From Streptacidiphilus sp. 4-A2 (GTDB taxonomy: Bacteria > Actinomycetota > Actinomycetes > Streptomycetales > Streptomycetaceae), in contig JAAFYY010000001.1 in assembly GCA_014284505.1 (NCBI GenBank), positions 6,125,845-6,189,844 on the forward strand: a stretch of DNA of 64,000 nucleotides, in the 5' to 3' direction. The notes below the pieces were generated by a model. It did no database searches and was not told where the DNA came from. It saw only the letters and a list, made by a program, of their open reading frames with translations. Positions 49,475 through 60,008 of the stretch are shown here, piece after piece. Position 1 is the stretch's first letter. Each line of letters opens with the position of its first letter. The translations under genes and the position numbers were made by a program.

Positions 49475-49969
49475 TTGGAGTTCGACGTCACCATCGAGAT
49501 TCCGAAGGGTTCGCGGAACAAGTACGAGGTCGACCACGAGACTGGTCGTATCTTCCTTGACCGGATGCTCTTCACCTCGACCCGCTACCCGGCCGACTAC
49601 GGCTTCGTCGAGGGCACCCTCGGCGAGGACGGCGACCCGCTCGACGCGCTGGTCATCCTGGAGGAGCCGACCTTCCCGGGCTGCCTCATCAAGTGCCGTG
49701 CCATCGGCATGTTCCACATGACCGACGAGGCCGGCGGCGACGACAAGCTGCTCTGCGTCCCCGCCTCGGACCCGCGCTGGGAGCACCTGCGGGACATCCA
49801 CCACGTCTCGGAGTTCGACCGGCTGGAGATCCAGCACTTCTTCGAGGTCTACAAGGACCTGGAGCCCGGCAAGTCCGTCGAGGGCGCCCACTGGGTCGGC
49901 CGCGTCGAGGCCGAGGAAGAGATCGTCAACTCGATCAAGCGCCTGAAGGACTCCGGCGAGCACCACTGA
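49475..49969 (+). CDS. ppa: Inorganic pyrophosphatase
   Basis: This intact 164-residue family I enzyme hydrolyses pyrophosphate. The TTG at 49475 is the start, with GGAGGAG just upstream. Blocks are VTIEIPKGSRNKYEVDHETG, YPADYGFVEGTLGEDGDPLD (the metal-binding DGDPLD), GGDDKLLCVPASDPRW and QHFFEVYKDLEPGKSVEGAH. The rare TTG start may temper translation. Confidence 0.96.
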   Translation: MEFDVTIEIPKGSRNKYEVDHETGRIFLDRMLFTSTRYPADYGFVEGTLGEDGDPLDALVILEEPTFPGCLIKCRAIGMFHMTDEAGGDDKLLCVPASDPRWEHLRDIHHVSEFDRLEIQHFFEVYKDLEPGKSVEGAHWVGRVEAEEEIVNSIKRLKDSGEHH

Positions 49970-50020
49970 GCCGTACGGACCGGAGCGGGCTCCCCGTGCC
50001 CCGGTCCCCGGCCCGCGCCA

Positions 50021-50068
50021 CGGACGGCAGCGCCCAGCGGAAACCCTTCCGCCGTGCGCTGCCGTCCG
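50021..50068. terminator. Hairpin terminator after ppa
   Basis: CGGACGGCAGCGC pairs with GCGCTGCCGTCCG, and an inner GCGGAA/TTCCGC stem closes the loop. It lies about 50 bases after the ppa stop, between convergent genes. Confidence 0.8.
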
Positions 50069-50110
50069 GTCGTTCCGGCGGCGGCTGCCGTTGCCGCTGC
50101 TGCTTGCGCA

Positions 50111-50144
50111 GGTTCGCGGATCACGCCGGTTCGCGGATCACGCC
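50111..50144. repeat. Tandem duplication of a 17-bp unit near the methyltransferase 3' end
   Basis: ggttcgcggatcacgcc occurs twice head to tail, 13 bases beyond the stop of the methyltransferase gene. Confidence 0.85.
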
Positions 50145-50156
50145 GGTCGGGGCCGG

Positions 50157-50705
50157 TCAGAAGACGAACGGGATCAGCATCCTGGTCGAGCGCTTGTAGG
50201 CCGGGTAGGCGTCGGGGAACCGCTGTTCCAGGTACCGCTCCTCCCGGGTCGCGCTGTAGACGAAATAGCCGCCCAGGAGCACCACGGCCAGCAGCCAGAA
50301 CGGGCTGAGCCCCACCGCCGTGCCGATCATCGCCAGGGTGATGCCGGAGTAGATGGGGTGCCGGACCCATCGGTACGGCCCCGAGGTGACCAGCTCCGGA
50401 TCGGCCTTCCGGGACATCGGGGTGCCCCAGTTCCGGCCGATGTACACCCGGGCCCAGACCGCCAGCGCCAGACCGGCGGCGAACAGCGCGAGGCCGATGC
50501 CCTCCAGCCATGGGTTCCCGGTCACTCCGTGACCCCGGAAGAGCCTGAGCCGGAGCAGCACGACGACCACCACCGCGATGACCAGCCGGATGCCCACGGA
50601 CCTGCCCCAGGCCAGCTGCCCCGGCTTGCTCCGCACCGCCGCGGCCAGCCAGCCGACCCAGAACACGAGCCAGCCGATGAGAAAGACCAGTTCAAACGCT
50701 CTCAT
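50157..50705 (-). CDS. Isoprenylcysteine carboxylmethyltransferase-family membrane protein
   Basis: This intact 182-residue protein has about five spans (FELVFLIGWLVFWVGWLAAA, IRLVIAVVVVVLLRL, LEGIGLALFAAGLALAVWAR) and the family's C-terminal block GPYRWVRHPIYSGITLAMIG with EERYLEQRFPDAYPAYKRST. Such ICMT/PEMT-like enzymes use SAM to methylate lipids or small molecules. The bacterial substrate is unknown. Confidence 0.88.
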   Translation of the reverse strand: MRAFELVFLIGWLVFWVGWLAAAVRSKPGQLAWGRSVGIRLVIAVVVVVLLRLRLFRGHGVTGNPWLEGIGLALFAAGLALAVWARVYIGRNWGTPMSRKADPELVTSGPYRWVRHPIYSGITLAMIGTAVGLSPFWLLAVVLLGGYFVYSATREERYLEQRFPDAYPAYKRSTRMLIPFVF

Positions 50706-50949
50706 CAGGCTCAGCCTCCCCGGCTGCCGCTCCGCACCGCCCCGCGACCGGGACGCTTCGGGGGCCGGTGCACCACCCGCCCCGCTTCGAGGCTAGCGCG
50801 GAACCCCGCCCCCTCGACCCCTGCCGACCAGGGATTCACCGGACCGGAATGCGCCGGGCCCGGTTGCCGCGGGGGGCTCGTGGTGCGCCCCGGTCACCCC
50901 GGCCGGCGGGCCGCTGCGGAACGGCCGGCCGGGGTGCGGGGCAGGCCGG

Positions 50950-52967
50950 TCAGGCCCTGACCGCGAAGTACTGCCAGGCGCCGGTGGTGTCCAGCTCGGT
51001 GTGGTCCGCGGCGCTGCGGAGGTACTCGGTGTCGACCCGGTAGAGGCCGCCGACCGGGTAGCCGCCGGGCAGCCGGAGCACCGCGCTGCTCGCGGAGTTG
51101 AGCTTGGCGCAGCCGGTGGTGGCGACCGCGCGCCAGCTTCCGGCCGAGTACTTCTGCAGCTGGAAGACCACGCACTGGCCGGCCTTGTCCGGCAGCACGG
51201 TCGCCGTCAGCACCGGCTTGGCCGTGCGGTGGTACAGCCGGTAGAGGACATGGCCGTAGGAGGCGCTCCCGTAGCTTCCGGCCAGCGTCTGCTGCACGCC
51301 CGCATAGCCCTGTACGGCGGCGGTCGCGGTGGCGGGCGCGTCATAGCCGGCGTCCCCGGCGAAGACCGCGGTCAGCGTGGTGGCGCCGGTGACCCGGTAG
51401 CCGGTGGACAGGTCGCCCCTGGCGTCCACGGCCCCCGTCCTGACCAGGACCTTGGCGCCGCCGCTGGGCTGCGCGTAGATCGACACCGTGCGGTCGCCGG
51501 TGGTCGCGCCCAGGTGGGCGGTGACCGTCGCGGTCGCCCCGTAGGCGTACGTCGGCGCGTTGCTGCCGAGGGTCAGCGGGGTGGCCGTACGGGCGACGTC
51601 CACCGTCACCGAGGCGGTGGCGGGGGTGTGCTCGGGGTCCCCGGCAAAGCCGGCCTGATAGGTGTAGCTGCCCGCGACGGCGACCTGGTCGGTGACCGAG
51701 AAGGTCCCGTAGAAGCCCACCTTCGCCGCGGGAAGTGCCACGGTCCGGCCGGTGGCGGAATCGGTCCGGGTCACGGTGACCACGGCGCCCGGGTCGATGG
51801 CGGGGACACCGCCGGCCTGGAGCCTGCCCTTGATGGTGAACGCCGTTCCCCGGACCGCGGCCGGAGCGACCAGCCGGGCCGTGGTCGGCGCCTGCTCCGG
51901 GTCGAGCATGATGTGCAGGACCGGGTTGGTGCCGTTCCTGATGTCCTGGGTCACCGCGAAGAGCTCGGTTCCGTTCGCGCCCCAGGCCAGGCCGCGATCG
52001 GCCGGCACGGTCCCGGCGGCGAAGGAGAAGGAGTTCGACGCGCCGATCCCGCCGCTGGGGTACACCGAGACCTCGGGTATGCCGGCGACACTCGCCGCCA
52101 CCGTGCCCTGGGGCGCGATGGCGACGCCGTTGACCTCGGTGCCGGTCTCGCCGTAGTGACCGAGCAGCGAAAGGTCGGCCAGGCTGTAGACCTGCGGGTC
52201 GGGCTGGGCGAAGGCGCTCCCCGGCGGGTCGGTGGCCACCACCAGTTCCTTGCCGTCCGGGGTGACCGCCAGGTCGGTGAGCCCGACGAACTTGTTCAGC
52301 ACCGCGGTACTCACCAGCGTCCCCTGGGAGACCTGGAAGACGGCGACCTTCGGTATGACGGAGGATTCGCCCACGCCGTTCCAGTCACCGGCGGCCAGGG
52401 TCCCGGGCGCGCCCGGGGACACGGCGAGCAGAGGTGCGCTCTGCCAGTCGTCCTGTGCCGGGTCGACCGCGACGGCGGGCTGGGCCGCGGCGACATCCAC
52501 CGAGCCGATGCCGCTCGGGTCGCTCGGGTGCGCGCCCCAGTAGCTGAACCACAGCTCCCCGCCGGTCACCGCGACGGAGGAGGGGCCCAGTCCGCCCGGA
52601 ACCGGGTAACGCGCGGTCTCGGCCAGGGTGGTGGTGTCGATCGCGGCGATCGCGTGCGCGTCCTGGAGTGCGACATAGAGCGTTCGGCCGTCCGCCGAGA
52701 GCGTCATACCCTCCGCGCCCTGCTCGGAAACCGATGGTGGCGACGGTGGCCCCGCTCAGGTCGGTGACCAGGATGCCGTCGCTGCCCGCCCCCTGGCTGT
52801 AGAAGATGTGGCCGTGGGCGTCGTCCACCGACATCTGCGCGAAGCGCGCGATCGGCAGGGCCACCGACCCGTCGGCGTACGCGGCGCCGACCGGCAGGCA
52901 CAGGGTGCCGACGAGACCGCCAACAGCCCCCAGGGCGGCCAGAGTTGAGATTTTACGTGGGATGCAC
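50950..52967 (-). CDS. Secreted beta-propeller protein with Ig-like repeats (frame break near N-terminus)
   Basis: A signal peptide (KISTLAALGAVGGLVGTLCL) leads to a propeller-like region with MTLSADGRTLYVALQDAHAI, LAVTPDGKELVVATDPPGSA and DRGLAWGANGTELFAVTQDI. Two or more Ig-like beta-sandwich repeats follow (AATASV-type ends, VTVTRTDSATGRTVALPAAK, YAYGATATVTAHLG), then a C-terminal domain with paired Cys. The frame changes at about 52725. The start is uncertain: GTG at 52967 has a good GGGGA site but needs another base restored near 52957. Function unknown, probably cell-surface. Confidence 0.78.
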
Positions 52968-53077
52968 GAAGTCGTTCCCCCGGAGAAATGGTCCTTGCCC
53001 GCGCAGCCTACTGCTGGGCTGCGCAAAGCCGGTACACAGTTTGCCTGTTGGGGCTGGGGGCCTGCGGTCGGCGTCGG

Positions 53078-54404
53078 TCAGGGGCGGCCGTAGTAGCTGG
53101 GGACTCCCATGATCCACAGGCTGGCGACCTTGACCACCGCGCCGGTGCGCGGGGCCTCGATGATCCGGTCGTCGCCGAGGTAGAGGGCGACGTGGTAGAT
53201 GTCCTGCGGGGTGCCGTCGTGGGACCAAAACACCAGGTCACCGGGGCGGAGTTGGCTGTAGTCGAGCGGCCGGGAGCGCGCGTACTGGTCCGCGGCGAAG
53301 TGCGGCAGCTCCACCCCGGCCCGCTCCCAGGCGCGCATGGTCAGCCCGGAGCAGTCGAAGGTCTCCGGGCCCGCGCCGCCCCAGACGTAGGGCAGGCCGA
53401 GCTGCGCGCGGGCGAAGCGGACGGCGGCGGCCGGGTCGGCGTCGCCCCGGCCGGTCCCGTCCGCGCCCGCCCGGCCGGCGTCCGCCTCCCCGCGCCCGCG
53501 CCGCCCGCGCCCGCGCCGCCTGGGTCCGCGGGGAGGGAGCGGGGGCCGGGGCGGCCAGGGCGGCGCGGCGGTCGGCCGCGGCCTGCCGCTGGGTCTCGGC
53601 CGCGGCCTGCCGCTGGGTCTCGGCCGCGGCCAGGGCCTGCTCCTGGCGCAGCAGCAGGTCGACCGAGACCTGCTCGGCGGCGGCGAGCTGGGCCAGCAGC
53701 TCGGTGCGCCGGGCCTCCAGCGCGGTCACCTCGGTCCGCTGCTCGGCCAGACCGGCCTCGGCCTGCTGCCGGGCCTGCTGTACCGCCGTCGCGGCCTCGG
53801 CGGCCTGCGCCACCGCCCGGCTCGCGGCCGCGGCGGTGGCCGCCGCCCGGGCGGCCGTCCCGGTCGCGGCGTCCAGCACCACCCGGGCCCGGCCGTCGAC
53901 GTCCCGCTGCACCTCCCGCTGGGAGACGGCCTGCTGCATGTTCCTGGCCTGGAGCACCCCGTCGAAGCCGGCCAGGCCGGGCGGCAGACCCATCCGGTAC
54001 TGCTCCGCCGCCAGCTCTCCGGCGGCGGACCGCGCCGCCTGGCGCTGTGCCAGGGCCTGGGCGGAGGCCGTACCGGCCTGGGCGGCGACCTGCTGGGCGA
54101 TCAGCTGGCGCACGGTCGCGCCGTCATAGCGCTCCACCGCCTGCTCGGCCTGGATGTCCAGGTCCTGCTCCTGCGCCTGGGCGGCGGCGAGCTGCTGCTC
54201 GACGGCGGTGACCTGGTCCGCGCGGTCCTGCGCGGCCTGCTGGGCGGCGGCGATGTCGCCGGGACCCGGGGGCGGGTCGTCGGCGTCGGCCCGGCCGGTC
54301 AGCGGCAGTCCGGTCAGTGCCAGTGCCAGCACCGCGCACAGCGCCGCACGGGCGGGCCGGTGGCGGGGACGGCGGAGCAGCGGGGGCAGCGGACGGTGGA
54401 GCAC
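53078..54404 (-). CDS. Secreted NlpC/P60 (C40) peptidoglycan hydrolase with coiled-coil N-terminal half (one frame break)
   Basis: GTG at 54404 starts a basic signal sequence (MLHRPLPPLLRRPRHRPARA, then ALCAVLALALTGLPLTG). About 250 residues of Ala/Gln/Glu-rich coiled coil follow (AAQDRADQVTAVEQQLAAAQ), including a duplicated AAETQRQA unit. After a frame change at about 53490-53510 the catalytic domain reads LGLPYVWGGAGPETFDCSGL (the Cys), DLVFWSHDGTPQDIYHVALY (the His) and YLGDDRIIEAP. It resembles RipA-like D,L-endopeptidases whose coiled coil binds a regulator such as FtsX. Confidence 0.88.
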
Positions 54405-54523
54405 TCGACGACCCTCCGGGCTGGACTGCGGCTGCGGACCGGCCGCGGTGCTCCGGTCCGCTCCCAGTCTGCGCGGCGGCGGCGCCCGCCGCAGGCCCGG
54501 AGACCCGGATGGGTGACGACCCG

Positions 54524-55649
54524 TCAGCTACGGCGGCGGGGCAGGACCGCGCCCCGGCTGCGGCCGGCCGACACCGTGCGGCGGCGGGCGGCGGACGCCC
54601 TGCGGCGGACGGCCGCGGTGCGCTCGGCCGCCGGCAGCGGGGCGGCGGCCGGCGGCCGCTGCACCCGGGGCGGCATACCGGCGCGGGCGGCCCCGTCCGG
54701 CCTGGCGGCCCCGGCCGCGGTACGCCGCGCGGCCAGCCGGTTGAGCCGGGTGAGGCTGCGGATCCGCTGCTCGTCCGGGGGCAGGTAGCTGCGCGGATAG
54801 GGGGTGTCCCGGGGGTGGGCCAGGCGTTCGGCCATGCGCTCCGCGAGCTGGTGCGCGCGGGTCGGCCGGGCACCGGGCGGGGTGGGCTTGCCCGCGATCA
54901 GGTCGAACAGCCACTGCCGGGCGCTGTCCGTGCGGCGGTGCCAGCGGGCCTCCCGACGGGGGCCGGGCGTACTTGCGCGGTCGGCGGGTGTAGCGCCAGC
55001 GCGCCCAGGGGCTGTACGGGCGGGCCAGGCGCACCGCGGCGATCCAGGACACGCCGGGCACCATCACCCCCAGGATCCCGCTCCAGAACTTGCCCTTGAA
55101 GAAGGTGATCACGGTGCACAGCGCGTTGAAGCTGATCAGCCCGATCAGCAGCCAGTGCACCCGGTCCCCCGGCTTGAGCCCCAGCGGCAGATAGCCGACC
55201 AGCAGCAGCCCGGTGAGCAGGATGCCGACGATCACCGCGTCCACGGACTTGCGCCCCTGCTCGCTCCAGTAGACGTCCTCCAGGTGCAGCAGCAGGGCGA
55301 ACTCGTCCAGGGACAGGCCGCAGCCGATGCCGAAGACCAGCCCGAAGACGTCGATCCAGGGGTGGGTGCCGGCCGTGGTGAAGGTGCCGATGCCACCCAC
55401 CAGCAGGAAGAACATGCCGAAGACCACATGGTGGATGTGCAGGCCGCCGGGGGTGACATTGCCCGGCCACCAGCGCACCCCGCGCCGGATCATCCGCACG
55501 CTGAAGCGGATGAACAGGAACGAGACGATGAAGCCGAGCAGCAGCAGGAGCAGCGGCTGCTTGCCCGGGTCCTGGATATGGCGGACGTAGTACTCGCCCA
55601 GGTGGAAGCGGTGCCTGGGCTCCTGCGCCGCAAGCAGCAGCGGGACCAT
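54524..55649 (-). CDS. Multi-span membrane protein with basic C-terminal tail (one frame break)
   Basis: ATG at 55649 (MVPLLLAAQEPRHRFHLGEY) has GAGGTGGGAG upstream. Spans include PLLLLLLGFIVSFLFIRFSV, HHVVFGMFFLLVGGIGTFTT and DAVIVGILLTGLLLVGYLPL; a conserved-looking GGLHIHHVVFG and an acidic LSLDEFALLLHLEDVYWSEQ stand out. The tail of about 170 residues is rich in Arg, Ala and Pro after a frame change at about 54960. I do not recognise a named family. It lies ten bases downstream of the ThrE-like gene, so the two are probably an operon. Confidence 0.72.
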
Positions 55650-55659
55650 GACTCCCACC

Positions 55660-57347
55660 TCAGAACCCGCGCGTGCGCTTGGCCGCGCGACGCACCACCG
55701 TGGGGCCCTCGCCCCGCGGGACCTTGAGGAACAGCCGGGCGACCTCGCCACCGAGGTTGACCCCCACCGCCAGCGCCAGCGCCAGCGCGGCCGCCCGGGA
55801 GACGGCGACCAGCCCGGTCAGCGCCTCGCCCCGGGCGAGCGAGAGCAGGCCCAGATAGAGGGCGGATCCGGGCAGCAGCGGGCCGAGCGCGGCGGTGACA
55901 TAGGGCAGCGAGGAGGCGTACCGGTAGCGGGAGGCCAGCTGGCCGAAGAGGCCGACCATGCCGGCCGCCACCCCGGTCGCGATGATCGGCGACACATGGC
56001 CGTCGACCGAGAGCGCGCCGTATATGGACCAGCCCACCCCGCCGAGCACGGTCACCATCGGCAGCACCCGGCGCGAGCTCTGCAGCAGCACCGCGAACAG
56101 CAGGGTCAGTGCCATCGCGGCGGGCAGTTGCAGGGCCGGGAAGGGGTGAGTGGACAGCGACTGCTCGGGGTGCAGGTCGGCGCCGAACTTGACCCCGACA
56201 TACAGCACCAGCAGGACGCCCAGGATGATGCCGACCACCAGGTAGAGCACTTCCAGCAGCCGGGCGGCGGCGGTGATGTAGAAGCCGGTGAGGCCGTCGG
56301 CGACGGCGGCCACCAGGGCGCGTCCCGGCAGCAGCGCGTACAGCCCACCGGTGACCACCACCGAGCCGCGCAGCCCGCTGTGGCCGAGGGTGAGGATCAC
56401 GCCCATGGCGGCGGCGGGCATGGCCGCCACCACGAACTGGTAGAACTCCGGCAGCCCCCGGTCGGCCACCGCCCAGGCCAGCCGGTCCCCGACCATGGCC
56501 GCGAGGAAGGCGCTGAAGAAGACCAGCGCCGCCTGCGGGTCCGCCTGCCCGCCGACCAGCAGCGTCGCCGCACCCGCCAGCAGGCCGGAGGTCAGCGACA
56601 GCAGCCAGCCCGGGTAGGGGTGCCGGTTGCGCCGGATCTCGGCCAGCCGCCGGTAGGCGTCCTCGACGCTGGTCTTCTCCCGGTGACGTCGGCCACCAGC
56701 CGGTACACCGCCGCCAGCCGGGTGTAGTCGGAGCCCCGGCGGCGGACCACCCGGGAGGAGGTGACCGGCGCCTCGATCAGCGACGGCTGGTAGGAGATGG
56801 AGATCAGGGTGAAGGTGACCTGCGGCTCGCAGCGGTCGAGGCCGTAGGCGTGGCTCACCCCGAGCATCGCCGCCTCCACGTCCTCCGCGCTCTCGCCGCT
56901 GGCCAGCAGCAGCTCGCCGATGCGCAGGGTCAGGTCGAGGATGCGCGGAACGTTTCGTCCGACCTCGGCGTGGCCGATCGGGCGGGAGCGCTCGTACGCG
57001 GGCCGCTCGGACATCGGGGTGCGCAGCAGTGTCCGCATCCGGTCCGGCCAGGGCGCCTCCCCGGGGGCTCCGATCCGCAGCTGGGCGAGCGGGATCCCGG
57101 CGGGGGGCGTGTAGCCGAGCGCGGACCAGTCACTGTCGGAGGAGTCGTCGTCGGTTGCTTCGCCGGGGTCTTCGCCGGGTCGCCGGAGCCGGGATCGGCG
57201 GGGCGGGGCGGGCCGGGGGTGCCGGCCGCCGGCTGCTTCCAGGGAGGCGGGGGTGGTGCCCACCGGTTCGGCGTGCCCGAGCCCCGGGGGTGGCCGTCCC
57301 GGCCTGCCCGGAGGGGCGCTCCGCAGGGGCCTGGTCAGGAAGCTCAC
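55660..57347 (-). CDS. ThrE-family threonine/serine exporter-like protein (one frame break)
   Basis: GTG at 57347 starts MSFLTRPLRSAPPGRPGRPP. A Pro/Arg-rich cytosolic region of about 110 residues leads to RILDLTLRIGELLLASGESA, EDVEAAMLGVSHAYGLDRCE and VTFTLISISYQPSLIEAPVT, the ThrE N-terminal domain (DUF1212). After a frame change at about 56685 some ten spans follow, for example WLLSLTSGLLAGAATLLVGG, ending in the DUF3815-type half. It exports threonine or serine in characterised relatives. Confidence 0.87.
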
Positions 57348-57812
57348 GGGGCGTCACCGAGGCGGCCGGCGGGGGCGGGCTCGACGCGCGCAGGCTCGGC
57401 GGGCTGGGGCTCGGGCCCGGGCCGGCGGCGGGGTGGGCTGTCCGGCTCCGGGCACGGCTGCGCCCCCGCGCGGCGGGCGGACCCGACGACCTGGCTTCCT
57501 GCCCTGGGGCACCCGCCTCCGCCGTTCCTACCCGCCGCACCTCCGTTGTGCGTCCCGGTCACCACCTTGCCGATCGCGTCGCCAGGCGCACTGCCGTATC
57601 ACGCGCCCCCGGGTCAACCGGATGTTGACGCGCGGAGCAAGCGGGACAAAGGCCCACGGACAGGATGCTTACTCCTATGGGGGATATTTACCAATCGAGA
57701 TGGAACTTTGTCGACTTGTTGGTGAATGCTGGGTCCGCGACGTCAGGTTCTCGGCGGACCGGGGATGGCCAGCCCCGCATCACACGCACATCCACTCGAA
57801 CAGGGAGACCTC
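57348..57812. other. Intergenic region upstream of small secreted protein gene
   Basis: No gene was recognised in about 465 bases. The right part (57660-57735) is markedly AT-richer and probably holds the promoter of the secreted protein gene. The left part is GC-rich leader of the divergent ThrE gene. Confidence 0.45.
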
Positions 57813-58115
57813 GTGTCCCGATTGCGGATCTTCACGGCCTTCACCACGTTGGCTGCCTGCCTGTGCCTGGGAATCGGCACGGCGTCGGCGGCCACCGGCA
57901 CCTCCGCCGCGAACGACCACGCCAACGGCAGCGTCGTCAGTGCCGTCGACTCCGGCAACCTCGGCGGAGCGGTGAACGGCAACGGCGCGCAGCAGAACGC
58001 GACCGGCAGCGGCGCCGCCAACGCGGGCAGCACCACCGGCGTGGACGGCAACACCGGCCACGTGGGCAGCCTGCAGGCCAACAGCAACCGGCTGGCCGCG
58101 GAGCTCTACTACTAG
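57813..58115 (+). CDS. Small secreted Gly/Asn/Ala-rich protein, unknown function
   Basis: GTG at 57813 with AGGGAG six bases upstream starts MSRLRIFTAFTTLAACLCLG, a signal peptide ending at about residue 27 (GTASA). The mature part of about 73 residues (NGSVVSAVDSGNLGGAVNGN, QQNATGSGAANAGSTTGVDG, TGHVGSLQANSNRLAAELYY) is rich in Gly, Asn, Ala and Ser, has no Cys, and ends in two Tyr. The alternation resembles surface-active or amyloid-like small proteins, but the chaplin signature is absent. Confidence 0.75.
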   Translation: MSRLRIFTAFTTLAACLCLGIGTASAATGTSAANDHANGSVVSAVDSGNLGGAVNGNGAQQNATGSGAANAGSTTGVDGNTGHVGSLQANSNRLAAELYY

Positions 58116-58202
58116 GGCCGGCCAGGGCACGACGAGAGGATCCCGGCCGCACCACCCCGCCCTACCAGCGCCAGGGCGGGTGGGTGAGCGGACCGGAGAG
58201 GG

Positions 58203-58553
58203 TCAAGCACAGGCGGGGCCGACAGCAGATGGGGCTGTCGGCCCCGAGCCCTGTCCCGGCTCAGCCCCGTGCCCTCCAGGGCCCCCTTGGCCCTCGTGCC
58301 GGACCACCACGAAGGAGTCGAGCACCGGGTCGTAGTGGTCGTGGTGCGGAAGGCCGGTGGTCGCGGACTCCTCCTGGGCGCGCCGCCCGGCCGGGTGGGC
58401 CGGACCGTCGCCCGGATAGGTGGCGACCACCACCCCGCCCCGGGGCGGGCAGAGGCGGCAGGCGGCGGTGGCGACCGCGGCTCCCGGCCGGGTCACGGCC
58501 GACCTGGTGGCCGGCATCGCGGCAGACATGGTGGCTGACATGGCGGCTGACAT
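58203..58553 (-). CDS. Small protein of unknown function upstream-coupled to nothing obvious
   Basis: ATG at 58553 is chosen because AAGGGGAG lies five bases upstream. The product begins with ATG-bearing 12-bp repeats (MSAAMSATMSAAMPATRSAV), then has CRLCPPRGGVVVATYPGDGP, HHDHYDPVLDSFVVVRHEGQ and a Gly/Pro-rich end. I do not recognise it. The 3' part overlaps a strong hairpin, so the true end may be nearer 58261 in another frame, with one base missing at about 58285. Confidence 0.45.
   Translation of the reverse strand: MSAAMSATMSAAMPATRSAVTRPGAAVATAACRLCPPRGGVVVATYPGDGPAHPAGRRAQEESATTGLPHHDHYDPVLDSFVVVRHEGQGGPGGHGAEPGQGSGPTAPSAVGPACA
58214..58246. terminator. Hairpin terminator after small secreted protein gene
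   Basis: CGGGGCCGACAGC pairs exactly with GCTGTCGGCCCCG around a 7-base loop, about 100 bases downstream of the stop at 58115. It overlaps the 3' end of the minus-strand gene. Confidence 0.8.
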
Positions 58554-58673
58554 GGCGTCTCCCCTTCGTGCGTTCGCGGGAGCCGGTACGGCCCCGCTCC
58601 CCCGGGTGCCGATCCGTGTCCCTACAGTCACGCACGGTACCGAGCGTCACTGACAATCCGACAGCCGCACTGG

Positions 58674-60008
58674 TCAGACCGCCGCCAGCAGCCCCCGTCC
58701 GAGCCAGTCGGAGGAGTCGGCCAGGCCCGGCAGCACAAAGAAGTAGCCGCCGCCGGTCGGGGAGATGTAGTCCACCAGCGGCTCGTCGATCAGCCGGGTC
58801 TGCACCGCCTCGAACTGCCGCTGCACGTCCTGCTGGTAGCAGCAGAAGGCCAGGCCCATGTCGAGGTTCCCGTTGCTGTCCAGGCCGCGGTCGTAGTTGT
58901 AGCCGCGGCGCAGGATGCGCGAGTCGTCGGTCTTGGCGGTGCGCGGGTTGGCGATCCGGATGTGCGCGTCCAGCGGGATCGCGTTGCCCTGCGGGTCCTT
59001 GGCGTAGTCCGGGATGTCGGTCTCGTTGGCGCCGTCCAGCGGGGCGCCGGTGTCCTTGCGCCTGCCGAACATCAGCTCCTGCTCGTTCAGCGACACCCGG
59101 TCCCAGAACTCGACCAGCATCCGGATGATCCGGATCACCTGGTAGCTGCCGCCGACCGCCCAGGCCGGTTCGGCGCCGCCGCGGCCGACCCAGACCAGCT
59201 GGTCCATCTGCCGGGCGGAGCCGGTGTCCGGGTTGGCGATGCCGTCCTTGAAGCCCAGCAGGTTCCGCTGGGTGCCGCTGGGGCGGGGGGTGTTCTGGAA
59301 GCCGTCGATCCGCCACTTGACCTGCATCTGGCCGCGGGTGTGCTTGGCGATGTCGCGCAGCGCGTGCAGCACGGTGTCCTGGTGGCCGCCGCAGATCTGC
59401 AACGAGAGGTCCCCGTGCAGCTCCGCCGGCTGGAGGTTGTCGTTGGGGAAGGTCTTCATCGGGGTGAGCCTGCGCGGCTTGGCCGCGGCCAGGCCGTAGC
59501 GGCTGTCGAACAGCGACGCGCCCACGCCCACCGTCACCGTCAGCTCGTCGGCGGGGACGGTCGGCCCGAGGATGCCGTTGTCGGAGGGCGGCGCGCCGAC
59601 CCCGAGGTCGGCCGGGGTCCCGCCGGAGGTGAGGAAGGCGATCCGGGCGCTGAGCGTCTTCAGCAGCGACTCCAGGCCGGCCCGGTCGGGGGCGATCACG
59701 TCGAAGGAGGCGAACAGCGCGTAGGCCGGGGCGGGGGTGGTGATCCCCGCCTGGTGCGGGCCGTAGGCGGAGACCGCGCCGCCGTCCGCCGTGCCGCCGC
59801 CGGTGTCGGCGGCCGGGCTCGCGCCGAGGCTGAGCGCGCCGCCGGCTATCGCGGCGCCGACCGCGCCGGCGCCCAGCGCGGTCCGCATCACGGTGCGCCG
59901 CGAGGTGCCGGTCGGCACATCGGAGAGGGCGCCCGCCGCACCGCTGAAGCCGAAGGGGCAGGAGCCGGTCGACGGCTGCTCGACGGGGGGCTGAAGGTGA
60001 TCAGTCAT
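58674..60008 (-). CDS. efeB: DyP-type haem peroxidase EfeB
   Basis: This intact 444-residue exported peroxidase of the ferrous iron uptake system EfeUOB has an N-terminal twin-arginine signal TSRRTVMRTALGAGAVGAAI. DyP motifs are NLLGFKDGIANPDTG (GxxDG), AHIRIANPRTAKTDD (proximal His), SRILRRGYNYDRGLDSNGNL and LAFCCYQQDVQRQFEAVQTR. Its ATG overlaps the efeO stop as TGATG. In characterised systems EfeB helps oxidise or release iron for EfeU. Confidence 0.95.
   Translation of the reverse strand: MTDHLQPPVEQPSTGSCPFGFSGAAGALSDVPTGTSRRTVMRTALGAGAVGAAIAGGALSLGASPAADTGGGTADGGAVSAYGPHQAGITTPAPAYALFASFDVIAPDRAGLESLLKTLSARIAFLTSGGTPADLGVGAPPSDNGILGPTVPADELTVTVGVGASLFDSRYGLAAAKPRRLTPMKTFPNDNLQPAELHGDLSLQICGGHQDTVLHALRDIAKHTRGQMQVKWRIDGFQNTPRPSGTQRNLLGFKDGIANPDTGSARQMDQLVWVGRGGAEPAWAVGGSYQVIRIIRMLVEFWDRVSLNEQELMFGRRKDTGAPLDGANETDIPDYAKDPQGNAIPLDAHIRIANPRTAKTDDSRILRRGYNYDRGLDSNGNLDMGLAFCCYQQDVQRQFEAVQTRLIDEPLVDYISPTGGGYFFVLPGLADSSDWLGRGLLAAV

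Noticed and set aside
57813..58115. Chaplin gene
   Set aside because: No paired Cys and no chaplin signature, although composition and size are similar.
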